Assembly (NCBI GenBank): GCA_021851735.1
Contig: JAJZCD010000005.1
Span: 1 to 46,086 of the forward strand
Direction of reading: 5' to 3'
Source of the DNA: a bacterium
GTDB taxonomy: Bacteria; Patescibacteriota; Saccharimonadia; Saccharimonadales; UBA4665
Length of the DNA: 46,086 bases
How positions within the stretch are numbered: position 1 is the first letter of the stretch; each line of letters starts with the position of its first letter. This document shows, one piece after another, positions 9,241 through 18,900 of the stretch. The notes under the pieces were generated by a model. The model made no database searches, was not told where the DNA came from, and saw only the letters and a program-made list of their open reading frames with translations. The translations under genes were made by a program, and so were the position numbers.

Positions 9241-9246
9241 ATTATA
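9241..9246 (-). promoter_or_regulatory. Consensus -10 box TATAAT, 9 nt upstream of the 8188..9231 start codon
   Basis: Minus strand: TATAAT gacagtatt ATG ATG; no good -35 seen. Confidence 0.55.
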
Positions 9247-9455
9247 CTGTACCGGTCATGCCTTCCACGCATCTATCAAGGGCATACCATACTGAACGTT
9301 GTTTTTTTTAACTCATAACATCTGTGGAAAAGCCTGGCACCGCATAGTCTAGATTACGCTTATGATATATACTTACCAGTACAAGACTTAGGGGGATTGC
9401 ACAGGATGGCTTACTAGAGGTAGGGAGCAAACCTGTAGAGCATAAGAAAGGTCGT

Positions 9456-11948
9456 ATGAGGTTGCACGCAAGCAAGCTGACGAGAGAAGCCTGTGAAAGC
9501 ATCAAGCAGCAGGCAACGTATGCTGTTGATTCGCGTACGCAACGATTTGTCTTTCCCATTTTACGCCAGCATACATGGCGCACGTTGCTGGTGTTTTTTG
9601 CCGTTACACTACTAGCAGTGGCATCCATAGCTCTGTACAAGCCCCCACAAACTGCGTACGCAACTTCCGGCATCAATCAGGAGCTGAGCTTTGAAGGAAA
9701 AGTGATGAGCAGTAGCGGTCAGAATATCGCTGATGGCAGTTACAACATGGAATTTAAGATATACACCGGTTGCACCAGTAATACGGGGACCGGTTGCACC
9801 GCAGTATGGACCGAGGATTGGCTTGTAGGCTCAAGCCCGGTGACATTTACAAGTGGTACGTTTCATGTAAACCTCGGTTCCATAACTCCGTTCGGCAGCA
9901 GCGTACCATGGAACACGTACCCACTCTATCTTTCCATGCAGATCGGCAACCAAACAGCCTGCACGCCAGCGGGTAATTTTCAAACAAATTGCGGCGGAGA
10001 CGGAGTCATGAGCCCTTACATTCTACTCACCTCTACACCCTATGCTTTTAACTCCAACGAACTTGGCGGCCTAACGGCGTCCCAGTTCGGTCAGCTTGCC
10101 GCCAACCAAACGTGGACCGGCACCAATACGTTTCAATCGACGATCAACTCTACCACCGCTCTCCTGGTTCAGGACACGAACGCCAACCCCGTACTGTCAG
10201 TCGACACCACTGACAATGCCGTAAACATTGGTTCCACAACTCAAGTACAGCCAGCCGAGCTGTACGTTAAGAACACTAACAGTGCTAACCGTACGGCCAT
10301 CTTCCAGGCGGCAACCGGCCAAACAGCCGACATCCTTGATATTTTCAACTCGAGTGGCGCATTTGTTTCAGGCTACGATAGTAGCGGCAACCTCTATCTT
10401 GATGGTTCAGTGCAGACAGGGGATAGCACGAGTGCTGGTACTGTTAAGATTGCTGACGGTAGCGGCCACACTACCTGGCTTGATGCTGCCGCAAACAGTA
10501 CGAATAACCCTACCATAACGCTCCCTAATGCGAGTGGCACACTATGTCTAGACACCCAGAACTGCAGCATTGCCGGCAGTGGGTATATATTAAACCAGAG
10601 CACTAGTCCCGGGACCGCCCAGACGGGCAACTTCAATATCTCTGGCACGGGGATTGTTAGCACTGAGCTGTTCACGCCCCTTGTTGATGCTACAACGCCA
10701 GGTGGTACGCTGATTATTGGGAGCGGCCATACGCAGACTGGTTCCGTTGTCATCGGCTATGCTATGAAAACGGGTAACATAACACTTGGTGGGAGTGCCA
10801 CTACCGGTACGATTGTCGTCGGAAAGTCAACGGGGTCAAATGCCGTTGACATTGGAAACGGCGCAACAGCAAGCGGTAGTACGCAAACAGTCAATATCGC
10901 TACGAGTGGTCTCAGCGGTGCTACCACGGATGTTACGGTCGGATCAACTGCGAGTGGCGGCGGAGTCACCCTTCAGGCTGAAGGCATCTCCAACACCCTG
11001 ACGGGTAGCGCAACAGCTCCGAGCGACATTATTAAGACGTCAACCAACTCGACTGCAGCCTTCCGAGTTCAGAATTCGACTGCAGCCACTCTCTTTACCG
11101 TTGATACGACGGATAGTACCGTAACGATTGGTGCAGGCACCGCTGGTGATACAACTCCGATACTTTTGACGCTCGACAACGGAAATAGTAGTACCGACCC
11201 GACTGGCATCCCCGGAGCTATGTACTACAACGCTGCCCTTGGCCGCTTCCGTTGCTACGAGAACGGCAGCTGGAAAAACTGCATTGGTATCGATCCAGGT
11301 AACCAGCGACACACGGCATTTTACAGTGATGACTTCTTTACTGCCACTAGCGCCTGGCCTTGGAGCGAGGGAGCGATCAACTCGGGAACCATAGCGAACG
11401 GTACGGGCAGTCCAGAACACCCTGGAGTCTACAATCTCAGCTCTTCCGCGAACTCTGGCAGTGGTTTCAAGTTATACACCGCGGCCAATTCTTACTTCTT
11501 AAGCGGTGGTGATGCTACTGAAATGGTGTTTAATCCAGCAGTACTAACCAATACGACTACTACCTTCGGATTTACAAATGGCACGTATCCAGGGAACATA
11601 ACGAGCGGTGTATACATAGATATAAATGGAGCGACCGTAAGCGGAGTAGCAGAAAGTGGCAGCGTTTCTGCGAGAACCGGAACAACCTATACGTTAACTG
11701 CAGGTACGTGGTATAGGGCTCGGCTAGTTGTAAATAGTGCACTCAGCCAAGTGGACTTCTATCTTTACGACGGCAACAGCAGCAGTACTACGCCGCTCTG
11801 GCACGACACTGTTACAACCGACATACCTCCTTCTACGACCGGCCTGTCGCATGCTGTCATGACAACAAACAGTGGCACGACCGCTCAGGTCTTACTGAAT
11901 CTGGACTACATGGCAATGTGGCATGAGGGCGCCGGGTTAACAAGGTAA
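9456..11948 (+). CDS. Large secreted/anchored fibre-like surface protein with beta repeats and a C-terminal lectin-like domain
   Basis: N-terminal TM; internal repeats (NSTTALLVQDTNANPVLSVDTTDNAVNIG and NSTAAFRVQNSTAATLFTVDTTDSTVTIG); tail-fibre-like PGAMYYNAALGRFRCYENGSWKNC. Confidence 0.75.
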   Translation: MRLHASKLTREACESIKQQATYAVDSRTQRFVFPILRQHTWRTLLVFFAVTLLAVASIALYKPPQTAYATSGINQELSFEGKVMSSSGQNIADGSYNMEFKIYTGCTSNTGTGCTAVWTEDWLVGSSPVTFTSGTFHVNLGSITPFGSSVPWNTYPLYLSMQIGNQTACTPAGNFQTNCGGDGVMSPYILLTSTPYAFNSNELGGLTASQFGQLAANQTWTGTNTFQSTINSTTALLVQDTNANPVLSVDTTDNAVNIGSTTQVQPAELYVKNTNSANRTAIFQAATGQTADILDIFNSSGAFVSGYDSSGNLYLDGSVQTGDSTSAGTVKIADGSGHTTWLDAAANSTNNPTITLPNASGTLCLDTQNCSIAGSGYILNQSTSPGTAQTGNFNISGTGIVSTELFTPLVDATTPGGTLIIGSGHTQTGSVVIGYAMKTGNITLGGSATTGTIVVGKSTGSNAVDIGNGATASGSTQTVNIATSGLSGATTDVTVGSTASGGGVTLQAEGISNTLTGSATAPSDIIKTSTNSTAAFRVQNSTAATLFTVDTTDSTVTIGAGTAGDTTPILLTLDNGNSSTDPTGIPGAMYYNAALGRFRCYENGSWKNCIGIDPGNQRHTAFYSDDFFTATSAWPWSEGAINSGTIANGTGSPEHPGVYNLSSSANSGSGFKLYTAANSYFLSGGDATEMVFNPAVLTNTTTTFGFTNGTYPGNITSGVYIDINGATVSGVAESGSVSARTGTTYTLTAGTWYRARLVVNSALSQVDFYLYDGNSSSTTPLWHDTVTTDIPPSTTGLSHAVMTTNSGTTAQVLLNLDYMAMWHEGAGLTR

Positions 11949-12047
11949 ACGGGCCGCTACGAACAAAGAATCTGTAACGCAAATCTTTCTCTATGCCAAA
12001 AGAAAAGTCGTGGCAGGTAGTATGTGCGTACGCTTAGCAGGTCTACA

Positions 12048-12674
12048 TTACGATTTCGCAACCGGAGCTAGCGCTTGAACGATCTGCTCCATAAGACTGC
12101 TACCAATTGGGTTTGGAGCGTTGATAATGACCCAGGTACCGTTAGCACTAATTAGGGAGCCCGTCGTTCTCGTGGTATCACTGGTAATGAAAACTTTACC
12201 GTATTCGGTGTTGAGCTGATTGGAAGCCCTGATGCTCGCCGGGCTAAAACCAGACGGCAGAGCTTCCTCAGTGAACACTAGCGTCTTACCAACACTGTTT
12301 ACCATCACGAATTCAAGGACGCCCTGTCGATAACTGACTGATGATGGACGTAGCCTAAAATCAGTTGCAAAGCCTGGTTTTATACTGAACACATTGAACC
12401 CGGACACCTCTGAGACAATGCGCGCCGGCAGCCGAGGCACTGATGGACGGCGAACGCCTGGGCGGCGCACCAGATGCAGAACGCCGTACACTAGAACACT
12501 GCATACCATAAGCGCAAGCACCAACAAAACAGCTCGTCGAAACCAGGGGGGAAATCGACGGCTCGTCACGGCCGGTGTAAGCTCGAGCTTGGGGGCGGGG
12601 AGGATGCCATCAATAGACGTAACGCGTGGTCTATGAGGTGGAACTGCCGGCGACTTGCGTGTACTAAGATGCAT
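12048..12674 (-). CDS. Hypothetical membrane-anchored exported protein
   Basis: 208 aa with a TM segment (AVLLVLALMVCSVLVYGVLHLV); promoter TTGTCT-17-TAGATT 6 nt upstream of ATG. Confidence 0.6.
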   Translation of the reverse strand: MHLSTRKSPAVPPHRPRVTSIDGILPAPKLELTPAVTSRRFPPWFRRAVLLVLALMVCSVLVYGVLHLVRRPGVRRPSVPRLPARIVSEVSGFNVFSIKPGFATDFRLRPSSVSYRQGVLEFVMVNSVGKTLVFTEEALPSGFSPASIRASNQLNTEYGKVFITSDTTRTTGSLISANGTWVIINAPNPIGSSLMEQIVQALAPVAKS

Positions 12675-12680
12675 GCGTTT

Positions 12681-12709
12681 AATCTAGCGTATTACAAGCA
12701 ATGAGACAA
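12681..12709 (-). promoter_or_regulatory. Promoter TTGTCT-17-TAGATT, 6 nt from ATG
   Basis: Minus strand: TTGTCT cattgcttgtaatacgc TAGATT aaacgc ATG. Confidence 0.5.
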
Positions 12710-12820
12710 TGCTAATGACAAGTCACCCTCACCTCGCAGGGTGTATTGAGAAGTCAGCATCTCGCCCAGTGACTATTGCGTCCTCATACGGTACACTACG
12801 AAGAGCACCTCAAAAAAACA

Positions 12821-13867
12821 ATGAACACAAAAAAGACAAAACTGGCATCAGGCAGATCCGTACACAGGCGGAAGCTTTCAACATCAAACAAACCAGGGAG
12901 AACGGCCGCGTCCCGTCCTAGATCGGCCTTCAGACGGCTTGTAGTGCGCCCCGCTAATATCTTGGGATTGTTGTGCGTTGGGGTTATGCTTACGGCACTG
13001 ACATTTCATGCCTACGCCGCATCATACAGCGTTCACGCTAATGTCAAAGCGGTCACATTGACAAAACCCGCGACCATTACAAGCCCGACAAACTCTTGGC
13101 TAAGCGTACGCACTATTACCGTAAGCGGCACGTGTCCGGTTGCATGGAACGATTATGTAAATCTGACAGACAATGGTGTTTTTGCCGGCACTGCGTATTG
13201 TGGTAGCAATGGAAGGTTCAACATTAGGCTCACGCTGCGCAGTGGCGTAAACCGGCTGCAAGCGCAAGACTACAACTCATCCAATATTGCCGGTCCTACG
13301 TCGCCCCGAGTAATCGTTGTGTGTACATTACCAAGTACGGGCGGCACTTTTTATATCACCTCAGACTATGCATACACTGTGCAATCTCCTGGTGTTCCAA
13401 CGACCTTTACGATACACATCATCGGTGGGATTCCACCCTACAGAATGACCATTGACTGGGGTGACGGCAGTAGATCCACGCTTATTCGCCAGACCGGAGC
13501 AGATGTGGTAATCCGCCATACGTACGGATGGACCACTGCAGCTATTACATCCATGATTATTAACGTGCAGGCAACCGATGCATCTGGAGCGGCGAGCACG
13601 CTACAGTTAGATGCTCGTATTCGCAATACTGTATTTGCCGGCAACAGTGCAAATACGACAAGCGGGGGCATGCTTGGGAGTGTGCTGAGGTTTCTCAGCT
13701 CGTGGTTGTGGCTGCTCTGGCCGGGCTATGGGATTATCCTCCTGCTCGTTATTAGCTTCTGGCTGGGTGAGTGGCAAGAACGTTCTCGCATTAAAGCAAA
13801 ACACGAGCGAGAGCTGCGCAGACGCCGAGCACGTTACGCCACCCTACACGGCTCAAATTCAAGATAG
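12821..13867 (+). CDS. Secreted PKD-like domain protein with C-terminal TM anchor
   Basis: GGIPPYRMTIDWGDGSRSTLIRQTG…IRHTYG…INVQATDASGAAS is PKD-like; C-terminal WLWLLWPGYGIILLLVISFW TM and basic tail. Start trimmed to MNTKKTK. Confidence 0.65.
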   Translation: MNTKKTKLASGRSVHRRKLSTSNKPGRTAASRPRSAFRRLVVRPANILGLLCVGVMLTALTFHAYAASYSVHANVKAVTLTKPATITSPTNSWLSVRTITVSGTCPVAWNDYVNLTDNGVFAGTAYCGSNGRFNIRLTLRSGVNRLQAQDYNSSNIAGPTSPRVIVVCTLPSTGGTFYITSDYAYTVQSPGVPTTFTIHIIGGIPPYRMTIDWGDGSRSTLIRQTGADVVIRHTYGWTTAAITSMIINVQATDASGAASTLQLDARIRNTVFAGNSANTTSGGMLGSVLRFLSSWLWLLWPGYGIILLLVISFWLGEWQERSRIKAKHERELRRRRARYATLHGSNSR

Positions 13868-13990
13868 TAACTGTTTCCTGCATCCAGAGAAGCAACTAGT
13901 AAGTCTCCCTCACTTGGGCTTTGCACGGCGGAATACGTGCCCGGCTCACACAACGCGCAACCATACTTCAGGGAATCAGCACGGCTCTAA

Positions 13991-14821
13991 TTATCTAACC
14001 GGGCCAAGCGCTTTCAAGAAGCTAAGAGCCGTATCGGGTCGTGGCTGTTGGCACCGTGGGCATGCGGTGCCGGGATTAGGTATATTAAGCCACCAGCCAC
14101 TTGTTAAATGCGGAAACGTCGCATGCGCAATGTTGGTTAGCTGTTGCCACGTAGGGTCACCGGCAGTTGGATTAGTGGAGAGCCCCGACAGGACAGTTAC
14201 GTGCGCATTCGCCTGCTTGACCTTTAGAATCGTACCCTCAACTGCTGCCAGGTATGTTTTGGCAGTAGCTTGGGCATATTGGGCCTGTACATCAATAACA
14301 TCAGCGTATGGGGCGATGGAAGGATCGATTGTGTTGGGAACCGGCGCGGCAATAAGGGTATACCCATGAGCGTGGGCTAGGGCGTAGGCCATTTTATAAT
14401 ACCGTACCGGGTCTTGTTTCTCTGCGCTGGGTGTCAGATGCCACGGCTCATTATCATAGAGGATCGCCCGTACATATGCAGGTATCTTATGTGCCGCCAC
14501 ATCAGACGCAAACTGAGCTTCCGATTTATAGCTTTTAGCCGGAATAATGCGCAGGCCATGCTCGGCAGCAGTCGCATCGGACGGATTGTATGCAAGCGCA
14601 TACATAGTATCTCGAGCGAGAGTCGCCCGGGCCGTAGGATTAGCCGTCATTTCAGCGAGTACGGCCTTAGTCATGATCCAATACCGGGAGCTTGCAGGGG
14701 GCGTCGTAGTAACACTAGAGGGCTTAGCGTGAGTAGGCAACAGATAGATCCCGATAGTAATAAGAATCAAGATCAGAGCTACAGCCCCTCCAACGACAAG
14801 CATGCGATTGCGGCGCATCAC
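13991..14821 (-). CDS. Membrane-anchored TIM-barrel/glycosidase-like exported protein
   Basis: N-terminal TM; VRAILYDNEPWHLTP…YYKMAYALAHAHGYTLIAAP…ADVIDVQAQ pattern; 4-bp overlap with the upstream GT2 gene. Confidence 0.5.
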   Translation of the reverse strand: MMRRNRMLVVGGAVALILILITIGIYLLPTHAKPSSVTTTPPASSRYWIMTKAVLAEMTANPTARATLARDTMYALAYNPSDATAAEHGLRIIPAKSYKSEAQFASDVAAHKIPAYVRAILYDNEPWHLTPSAEKQDPVRYYKMAYALAHAHGYTLIAAPVPNTIDPSIAPYADVIDVQAQYAQATAKTYLAAVEGTILKVKQANAHVTVLSGLSTNPTAGDPTWQQLTNIAHATFPHLTSGWWLNIPNPGTACPRCQQPRPDTALSFLKALGPVR

Positions 14822-16344
14822 TGAGCTGCTCCTCCTTGTGGACGCATGGTGTCCTCTACGCCATTTTGTCTAGTAGTCCAGCCCTGCTTGAGGAAGGTCA
14901 CGGTACCATATATACGGATAATGCGGGTAAGCACGATTGCTGACCAGAGCGACGCAATAGGACGAAGTGCTATCGTAAGGAACTTAACCTTCCAGCTTTC
15001 ATCGCTCCGGCGAAGTGAAAGCGTTCGCAGTTGACTAATCCACCCTATGAGCGCACTCGACACAACGACACGCCACGCTAGGTGTTCCGAGTGCGGCCAG
15101 CTACCAATAACGATCAGAAGCAGGGCAAGGCCCAGCAGCGTCGAGTACACACTCATCAATGTATACCACCACATATAGCTCGAAATTGGATAATACTTCA
15201 ACCTCCAGAAATTACGGACGGTGCGACCCCGCGCCCAACGCGTCCGCTGACGGCTGTGATGTCCCAGCTTCTCTGGCCACATCGTAAATGCAACAGCAGA
15301 TATCTGCTGTACAGATTTACCGCACATCGAACCCGCCAGTGCTGTCAGTGAATCATCAGCAAGTTCTACACGGCGTCCCAACAATACTTCGTTGGAATAT
15401 ACGTCAATAATTTTTCGAAATGCAGATGCTCGAATGAGTGCAAAGGGACCGCGGTTGGTAAACATATCTCCGCTTACTGACCACGCTCCCGAGATAACAA
15501 CTTGAGCATACTCTTGTAATGAGCACTCGATCAAGGTCAACCAATTACGTTTATGGTTGTAGCCAAGCTCGGTTCCGGCAACCGACATAACCGTCGGGTC
15601 AGCAAACCTCTGGATACCTTCTTCAATCGCGGTCATAGATAAGATCGTATCAGAGTCAACCGTTATGAAGATAGTCTGGTCGTCCGGTTTTTTACCTGCG
15701 TCAAGACGGTCAAGCTCATCACGGAACGTAGCAGCATGAGCCCGACGTTTTCCTTCGTTAGCCTTACGCCTCCAGGTTATCGTGGTACGTCCATGCGTAC
15801 CTGCCCAGTAGCGTTTTAGGCGCGTATAGTCTACTTTTGTCGAGCCATCATCAACAAAGTCAACAAGGTCTGGCGGGCGAGTCTGGTTGACGAGCGCGAA
15901 AAGACAAGCGTCTACAGTTTCAGGAGCTTCGTTAAAGGCCGGTATACTTATAACCACGCGAAGATCGCGCAGTTTCTCTACCTCGGCATAATGGGGCCGG
16001 TCGAAACACGACAGTACCCAGCCGATAACTCGGAATAAAAGTGGCACCGCCGAAAACACCAACAATATTCTCAGCTGAGGTGATACTCCGTAGGTAAACC
16101 GCCAACCTATTGCAAAGACTATCGCACCGATTGTCGCAGACAATACTATCCCTCGTTCAGGATGAAACGTTACCGACGGAACGTGATAGCTAGGAGCTAA
16201 AGCTCCCCGAATGATTTTCCGTGACGGAATATCAGTTTGCAGAATATGGCTAGAACCGCCACGACCACTGGCGTAGCGTAAAGCATATCGTAACCAATTT
16301 CTAGAATGAGGTGAATCTTCGTTTCCTCGTTGTTTTACTTTCAT
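14818..16344 (-). CDS. Processive GT2 glycosyltransferase (hyaluronan/Alg8/cellulose-synthase-like)
   Basis: VVISIPAFNEAPE, VDDGSTKVD, TVDSDT, LADDSLT and SRQRTRWARG motifs plus multiple TMs. Start trimmed to MKVKQRGNED because the ORF-track start and the ATG at 16359 lie in or next to the core promoter. Confidence 0.85.
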   Translation of the reverse strand: MKVKQRGNEDSPHSRNWLRYALRYASGRGGSSHILQTDIPSRKIIRGALAPSYHVPSVTFHPERGIVLSATIGAIVFAIGWRFTYGVSPQLRILLVFSAVPLLFRVIGWVLSCFDRPHYAEVEKLRDLRVVISIPAFNEAPETVDACLFALVNQTRPPDLVDFVDDGSTKVDYTRLKRYWAGTHGRTTITWRRKANEGKRRAHAATFRDELDRLDAGKKPDDQTIFITVDSDTILSMTAIEEGIQRFADPTVMSVAGTELGYNHKRNWLTLIECSLQEYAQVVISGAWSVSGDMFTNRGPFALIRASAFRKIIDVYSNEVLLGRRVELADDSLTALAGSMCGKSVQQISAVAFTMWPEKLGHHSRQRTRWARGRTVRNFWRLKYYPISSYMWWYTLMSVYSTLLGLALLLIVIGSWPHSEHLAWRVVVSSALIGWISQLRTLSLRRSDESWKVKFLTIALRPIASLWSAIVLTRIIRIYGTVTFLKQGWTTRQNGVEDTMRPQGGAAQ

Positions 16345-16360
16345 GTTGTAATTCACCATT

Positions 16361-16389
16361 ACTATATACGGCACTCTCTCAGCAGTCAA
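16361..16389 (-). promoter_or_regulatory. Promoter TTGACT-17-TATAGT for the GT2 gene
   Basis: Minus strand: TTGACT gctgagagagtgccgta TATAGT; the first usable ATG (16344) lies 16 nt downstream. Confidence 0.55.
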
Positions 16390-16678
16390 CTAACTTCTCC
16401 CGGAACATATCGCTTCACTCAGCAATGCACCGCATGCTGACAACTCTAAGCACGGCATAAAGTGAATTAAACTTTATTGTAAATGTAGCAACTTTGTATT
16501 AAGATTATTCTAGTTATCGAGACACCTGCTGGAGTAGCCATTTGCACTCCACGCACTACTATGAAACAACCAGTTTTACGTCTCCCTTGATCCGGGAGAT
16601 ATGTTTTGCGTGTATCTATGAGAAGGGCGGTGATAACACACAAAATAAGCTTTGTTAGATAGGGCATTTTGCGAACTC

Positions 16679-17140
16679 ATGAAATTACATACAACTACAC
16701 GTACCCTTAAGAAAATATGGGTTATTCTCGGGCATATTAGTCATGCCCATAGGATATTCACTAAATACTGGGGCGCCCTTTTACTTGTTGCTATATCTAT
16801 CACAATGGCATACTTTTCTGCAATTAGCATTGCCAACCAAATGAGCACGTCATCTACCGAGGCAATCCCTCGGCCAGCGCGAGTGTATACTGGCGAGTTC
16901 ACCATGCCCGCCAATGTGTTTGCGCAAGCGCCAGGCAAACCATCACCACTACCCAACACTATATTCCCAGATACTGTTAAAACGTACACCGTTCAGTCCG
17001 GGGATTCGCTTACCTCGATAGCAGTAAAAGTAGGGATGAACGAAAAATCGTTGAAAAAACTCAACAACATAGTACTGTCGAATAAGCTGAGAACCGGCCA
17101 AAAACTCCTATATTACACACCCCCGGGAGTGCTTCGGTAA
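16679..17140 (+). CDS. Membrane-anchored LysM domain protein
   Basis: TM then KTYTVQSGDSLTSIAVKVGMNEKSLKKLNNIVLSNKLRTGQKLLYYTPPGV (LysM). Confidence 0.85.
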   Translation: MKLHTTTRTLKKIWVILGHISHAHRIFTKYWGALLLVAISITMAYFSAISIANQMSTSSTEAIPRPARVYTGEFTMPANVFAQAPGKPSPLPNTIFPDTVKTYTVQSGDSLTSIAVKVGMNEKSLKKLNNIVLSNKLRTGQKLLYYTPPGVLR

Positions 17141-18813
17141 TGCGAGAACACAAACTCCGCAAACGTTTCGGTTTTCGGCTGCTATCATCGACAGCAACAA
17201 CAATTGGCGTGACCACAATGATCTTTGTAGCGATCATCATACTAAGCGTCAACTTCGGTCCCGCTCTCGTAACTGCACTTGCGAATCAAGCCAATAACCG
17301 GCTCATAACCCCAGGGTGGCAGGCCGCTCAAGCCTCGCTGACAGCAGCACAACCTATATACAAAACAAACTACACATACTACAAACTTCGCGAAGGCCAG
17401 AACCTACAATGGGCCGCAGCACATTTCGGCGTCAGCCTCACTGATCTCCAAGCGTTAAACCCCGGACAAGCCGTCTGGGGAACCACAATTAAAGTCCCCC
17501 CTGTACAACGCTCCCTTGCACCGTTTTCGGCTGCCGAAACAACAACTGCGCATATAACGGTGAGTACTACCACCGCAGGGGCATTGCTCCTAAGCAATAC
17601 CTTCACAAATCCAACGGCATACATCACGGTACCGCTACTCATGCAGCTCTTACAGCCGTACCGCGCCATTACACAGCTCGGACCAAAGTCATTCCTTATA
17701 GACCAATCGATATATATTGAAGGCAATATTAGGACTGACATTACGAGCGCAACCGTAAGAAAACTCTACCTTCTGAGCAACCCCGATTACCATATCACAG
17801 CACTTACATTCTGGGACTCAGAAGCACTACTGAGCGGAATCACCGTCTCAAGTTATAATACCCAATCCAAAAGTCCTGACACCTCCTACGAGGACGGGCG
17901 CAGCTTCCTGCGAGCGTACGGCAACGCACGAATGGACATACTACACTCCACCATTGCGTATCTTGGCATGGCAAAAATGAGAGGTACAACTGGCATACCG
18001 CAAGCAGCACGCGCCTTATTGCTGGGAGGTGAAACTGACGGCGTATCATGGGGTATCGCTGACGGCAGCTATGGAACCAACGATACGACTGGATGGGTCG
18101 AAAATAGCTCCTTCACAGCTAATTATAGCGGTGCTTCTACACATGGGGCGCAGGGTATGATGTGGCGCAACAACTTGTTTATGAAAAACACTGCATACGG
18201 TCTCGATGCGTCCAATAATAGCAATAATGCAACCATTGTAGATAATCACTTTCTTGAAAACGGAATTGACGGCTTCAGAGCTTCCAGCCACAGTGACTAC
18301 AATATAATTACGAATAACGAATCGACAGACAACAAACGTAATGGCTTTTTACTATATAACCATTCCGATCGTAATGTCATTGCCAACAATACGGTAGTTA
18401 CCAACCACAACAGTTTTGGTATATCCGCATCGGACCTCAATACAATCAAAAACAACGCAAGTTATAATCCGCAGGGAAGCCACGTACGAATCAGTGCAGC
18501 GTCTACTCAGAACTATGTGACCGGTAACACATTTTATGGAGGCCCGCGCGGCATATATGTATACGGAAAAGACAACGGCGTTGAGATAGCATATAACACA
18601 TTCGATGCCACTCCGTACCAGCTCATAACTAATGGCGCAAATCGGGTACTATTCAACGGTAACCAAAGCAATAGCTTGGGATATAAACTTGCAAGTTCAG
18701 ACCGGGTCGTATTTGGCGTCAACAAGTTAGACGCCTATATACACATCGACTTGAACCCGTTACAGACGGCTACACACAACGTCACTAGCACAGCTGTTCG
18801 GCACAAGAGCTAG
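17140..18813 (+). CDS. LysM plus right-handed parallel beta-helix protein (epimerase/lyase-like, AlgG/NosD-type fold)
   Basis: TM; YKLREGQNLQWAAAHFGVSLTDLQALNPGQ (LysM-like); Asn-rich rungs NNATIVDNHFLENGIDGFRASSHSDYNIITNNESTDNKRNGFLLYNHSDRNVIANN. Confidence 0.8.
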   Translation: MREHKLRKRFGFRLLSSTATTIGVTTMIFVAIIILSVNFGPALVTALANQANNRLITPGWQAAQASLTAAQPIYKTNYTYYKLREGQNLQWAAAHFGVSLTDLQALNPGQAVWGTTIKVPPVQRSLAPFSAAETTTAHITVSTTTAGALLLSNTFTNPTAYITVPLLMQLLQPYRAITQLGPKSFLIDQSIYIEGNIRTDITSATVRKLYLLSNPDYHITALTFWDSEALLSGITVSSYNTQSKSPDTSYEDGRSFLRAYGNARMDILHSTIAYLGMAKMRGTTGIPQAARALLLGGETDGVSWGIADGSYGTNDTTGWVENSSFTANYSGASTHGAQGMMWRNNLFMKNTAYGLDASNNSNNATIVDNHFLENGIDGFRASSHSDYNIITNNESTDNKRNGFLLYNHSDRNVIANNTVVTNHNSFGISASDLNTIKNNASYNPQGSHVRISAASTQNYVTGNTFYGGPRGIYVYGKDNGVEIAYNTFDATPYQLITNGANRVLFNGNQSNSLGYKLASSDRVVFGVNKLDAYIHIDLNPLQTATHNVTSTAVRHKS

Positions 18814-18865
18814 CTTTACCACGTATACACTATTCATAGCCACAGGGTCTATAGCGCAGACAAAC

Positions 18866-18894
18866 TTGAACGGTAGTCTTTTTTACACTACTAT
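18866..18894 (+). promoter_or_regulatory. Promoter TTGAAC-17-TACTAT, 6 nt from ATG
   Basis: TTGAAC ggtagtcttttttacac TACTAT tgccat ATG. Confidence 0.6.
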
Positions 18895-18900
18895 TGCCAT

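Noticed and set aside
13728-14369. 213-aa plus-strand ORF
   Set aside because: Overlaps the end of the PKD-like protein and runs antisense to the 276-aa exported protein; no family features and biased composition.
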